From an uncultured Bacilli bacterium (GTDB lineage Bacteria; Bacillota_I; Bacilli_A; RF39; UBA660): a DNA stretch of 14,365 nt. The position numbers and the translations under genes are program-made. The stretch's first letter is position 1. The number at the start of each line of letters is the position of its first letter. The stretch spans positions 1-14,365 of the forward strand of contig CALVVN010000051.1 of the NCBI GenBank assembly GCA_944363865.1. The letters are read 5' to 3'. The notes below the pieces were generated by a model, which saw only the letters and a program-made list of their open reading frames with translations, did not search any database and was not told the DNA's origin. Below, one piece after another: positions 13,942-14,365 of this stretch.

Positions 13942-13970
13942 ATATTACCATAATATTCAATATAATACAA
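13942..13970 (-). promoter_or_regulatory. promoter of the tRNA pair
   Basis: On the minus strand TTGTAT (-35, complement of 13965-13970) and TAATAT (-10, complement of 13942-13947) are separated by 17 bp, with TGG directly before the -10 (extended type). Transcription would begin a few bases before the tRNA 5' end at 13933. Confidence 0.55.
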
Positions 13971-14035
13971 TATAAAAAACAAAAATTTTGATAATTCGTT
14001 AATTTATGTATTTTAAAAAAAGAAGTGCACAGAAG

Positions 14036-14064
14036 TTGTGCAATAAGATTTATAACTGTATAAT
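14036..14064 (+). promoter_or_regulatory. IS30-type transposase promoter
   Basis: TTGTGC (14036-14041) and TATAAT (14059-14064) are 17 bp apart. The -35 lies inside the presumed terminal repeat, so transposase binding to the IS end could repress its own promoter. GAAGGAGG follows 7-8 bases before the ATG at 14107. Confidence 0.6.
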
Positions 14065-14106
14065 ACCTTACAAGCAGTTTATTTGTCATTGAAGGAGGTA
14101 TTTTAC

Positions 14107-14365
14107 ATGGCAAATTATTGTCATCTATCTTATGAAGATAGAAAAAATATAGAAGATGGATTAAATGAAAATAAATCCATTAATCAAATAGCTAAAGAAT
14201 TAAATAGAAATCATTCTACAATCTTAAGAGAAATTGACAGAAACAAAATATATTTTGAACCTAAACAGTATGGGACTTATAAAAATAATAATTATGATAG
14301 AGATATCTCGTGTGCTAGACTTGCTAAGTCACCTTATGTTTGTAATGGGTGTAAATCTAGAAGTG
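14107..14365 (+). CDS. IS30-family transposase, 3' truncated by the window edge
   Basis: Eighty-six codons are visible. The N-terminus is an HTH_38-type DNA-binding domain: LSYEDRKNIEDGLNENKSIN, then QIAKELNRNHSTILREIDRN, the repeat-recognition helix-turn-helix of IS30 transposases. A C-x2-C in YVCNGCKSR near the edge is the usual start of the linker that precedes the DDE catalytic domain, which is not in this window. GAAGGAGG lies 7-8 bases before the ATG. No frameshift is visible in the part seen. Confidence 0.9.
   Translation, partial: MANYCHLSYEDRKNIEDGLNENKSINQIAKELNRNHSTILREIDRNKIYFEPKQYGTYKNNNYDRDISCARLAKSPYVCNGCKSRS

Larger units (their letters stand above)
14011..14365 (+). mobile_element. 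IS30-family insertion sequence, left part only
   Basis: The transposase reading frame starting at 14107 identifies the family. The left terminal inverted repeat is probably within the A-rich TTTTAAAAAAAGAAG tract and the GTGCACAGAAGTTGTGCA segment (about 14011-14042), which contains a 6-bp TGCACA/TGTGCA hairpin. The exact end and target duplication cannot be set because the right end is outside the window. It lies about 80-170 bases upstream of the tRNA pair and does not interrupt it. Confidence 0.65.

Noticed and set aside
1..14365. CRISPR array or direct-repeat cluster
   Set aside because: I see no regularly spaced identical repeats. The repetitive look of many stretches comes from AT-rich codons.

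Overview
The window is about 14.4 kb of very AT-rich DNA. It most likely comes from an endospore-forming, low-GC Bacillota. The support is a complete three-gene spore-germinant receptor operon, AGGAGG-type ribosome binding sites, a Firmicute-type tRNA pair, and TGA used as a stop codon (end of gerKA), which argues against the Mycoplasma code. I cannot name the genus.

Region 1 (1-7130) looks like chromosomal backbone. A 5' stub of a minus-strand gene is at the edge. Next come an RlmD/TrmA-type RNA m5U methyltransferase (minus) and, transcribed divergently from a very short shared promoter region, a gerKA-gerKC-gerKB operon (plus). The operon converges on an SDR oxidoreductase, and an imperfect 35-bp dyad covers both stop codons. 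A GNAT acetyltransferase and a small Ig-like lipoprotein with its own promoter and terminator follow, both on the minus strand.

Region 2 (about 7150 to 13360, possibly 13738) is an integrative mobilizable element with all genes on the minus strand. In transcription order it carries a leader-peptide/attenuator control region, a large serine recombinase, an intergenic region packed with hairpins (candidate oriT), a MobV/Mob_Pre relaxase, and three cargo genes: a two-part GNAT protein, a zinc-dependent phospholipase C-like protein and an unrecognised 284-residue protein. A terminator closes the operon. A compact nested dyad just outside that terminator is a candidate recombination site. It shares an 8-bp direct repeat with the 3' end of tRNA-Leu on the far side, but the right boundary is unproven. 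A small unknown gene (90 aa) lies between the recombinase control region and the tRNAs.

Region 3 (13640-14365) has a minus-strand tRNA pair, a CAT-anticodon tRNA (Ile2 or Met) followed by tRNA-Leu(TAG), with a promoter upstream and an intrinsic terminator downstream. The 5' part of an IS30-family insertion sequence runs off the right edge.

The best candidates for new biology are the attenuator-controlled recombinase, in which a 25-codon ORF runs through the 5' arm of a strong terminator, and the uncharacterised three-gene cargo cassette.
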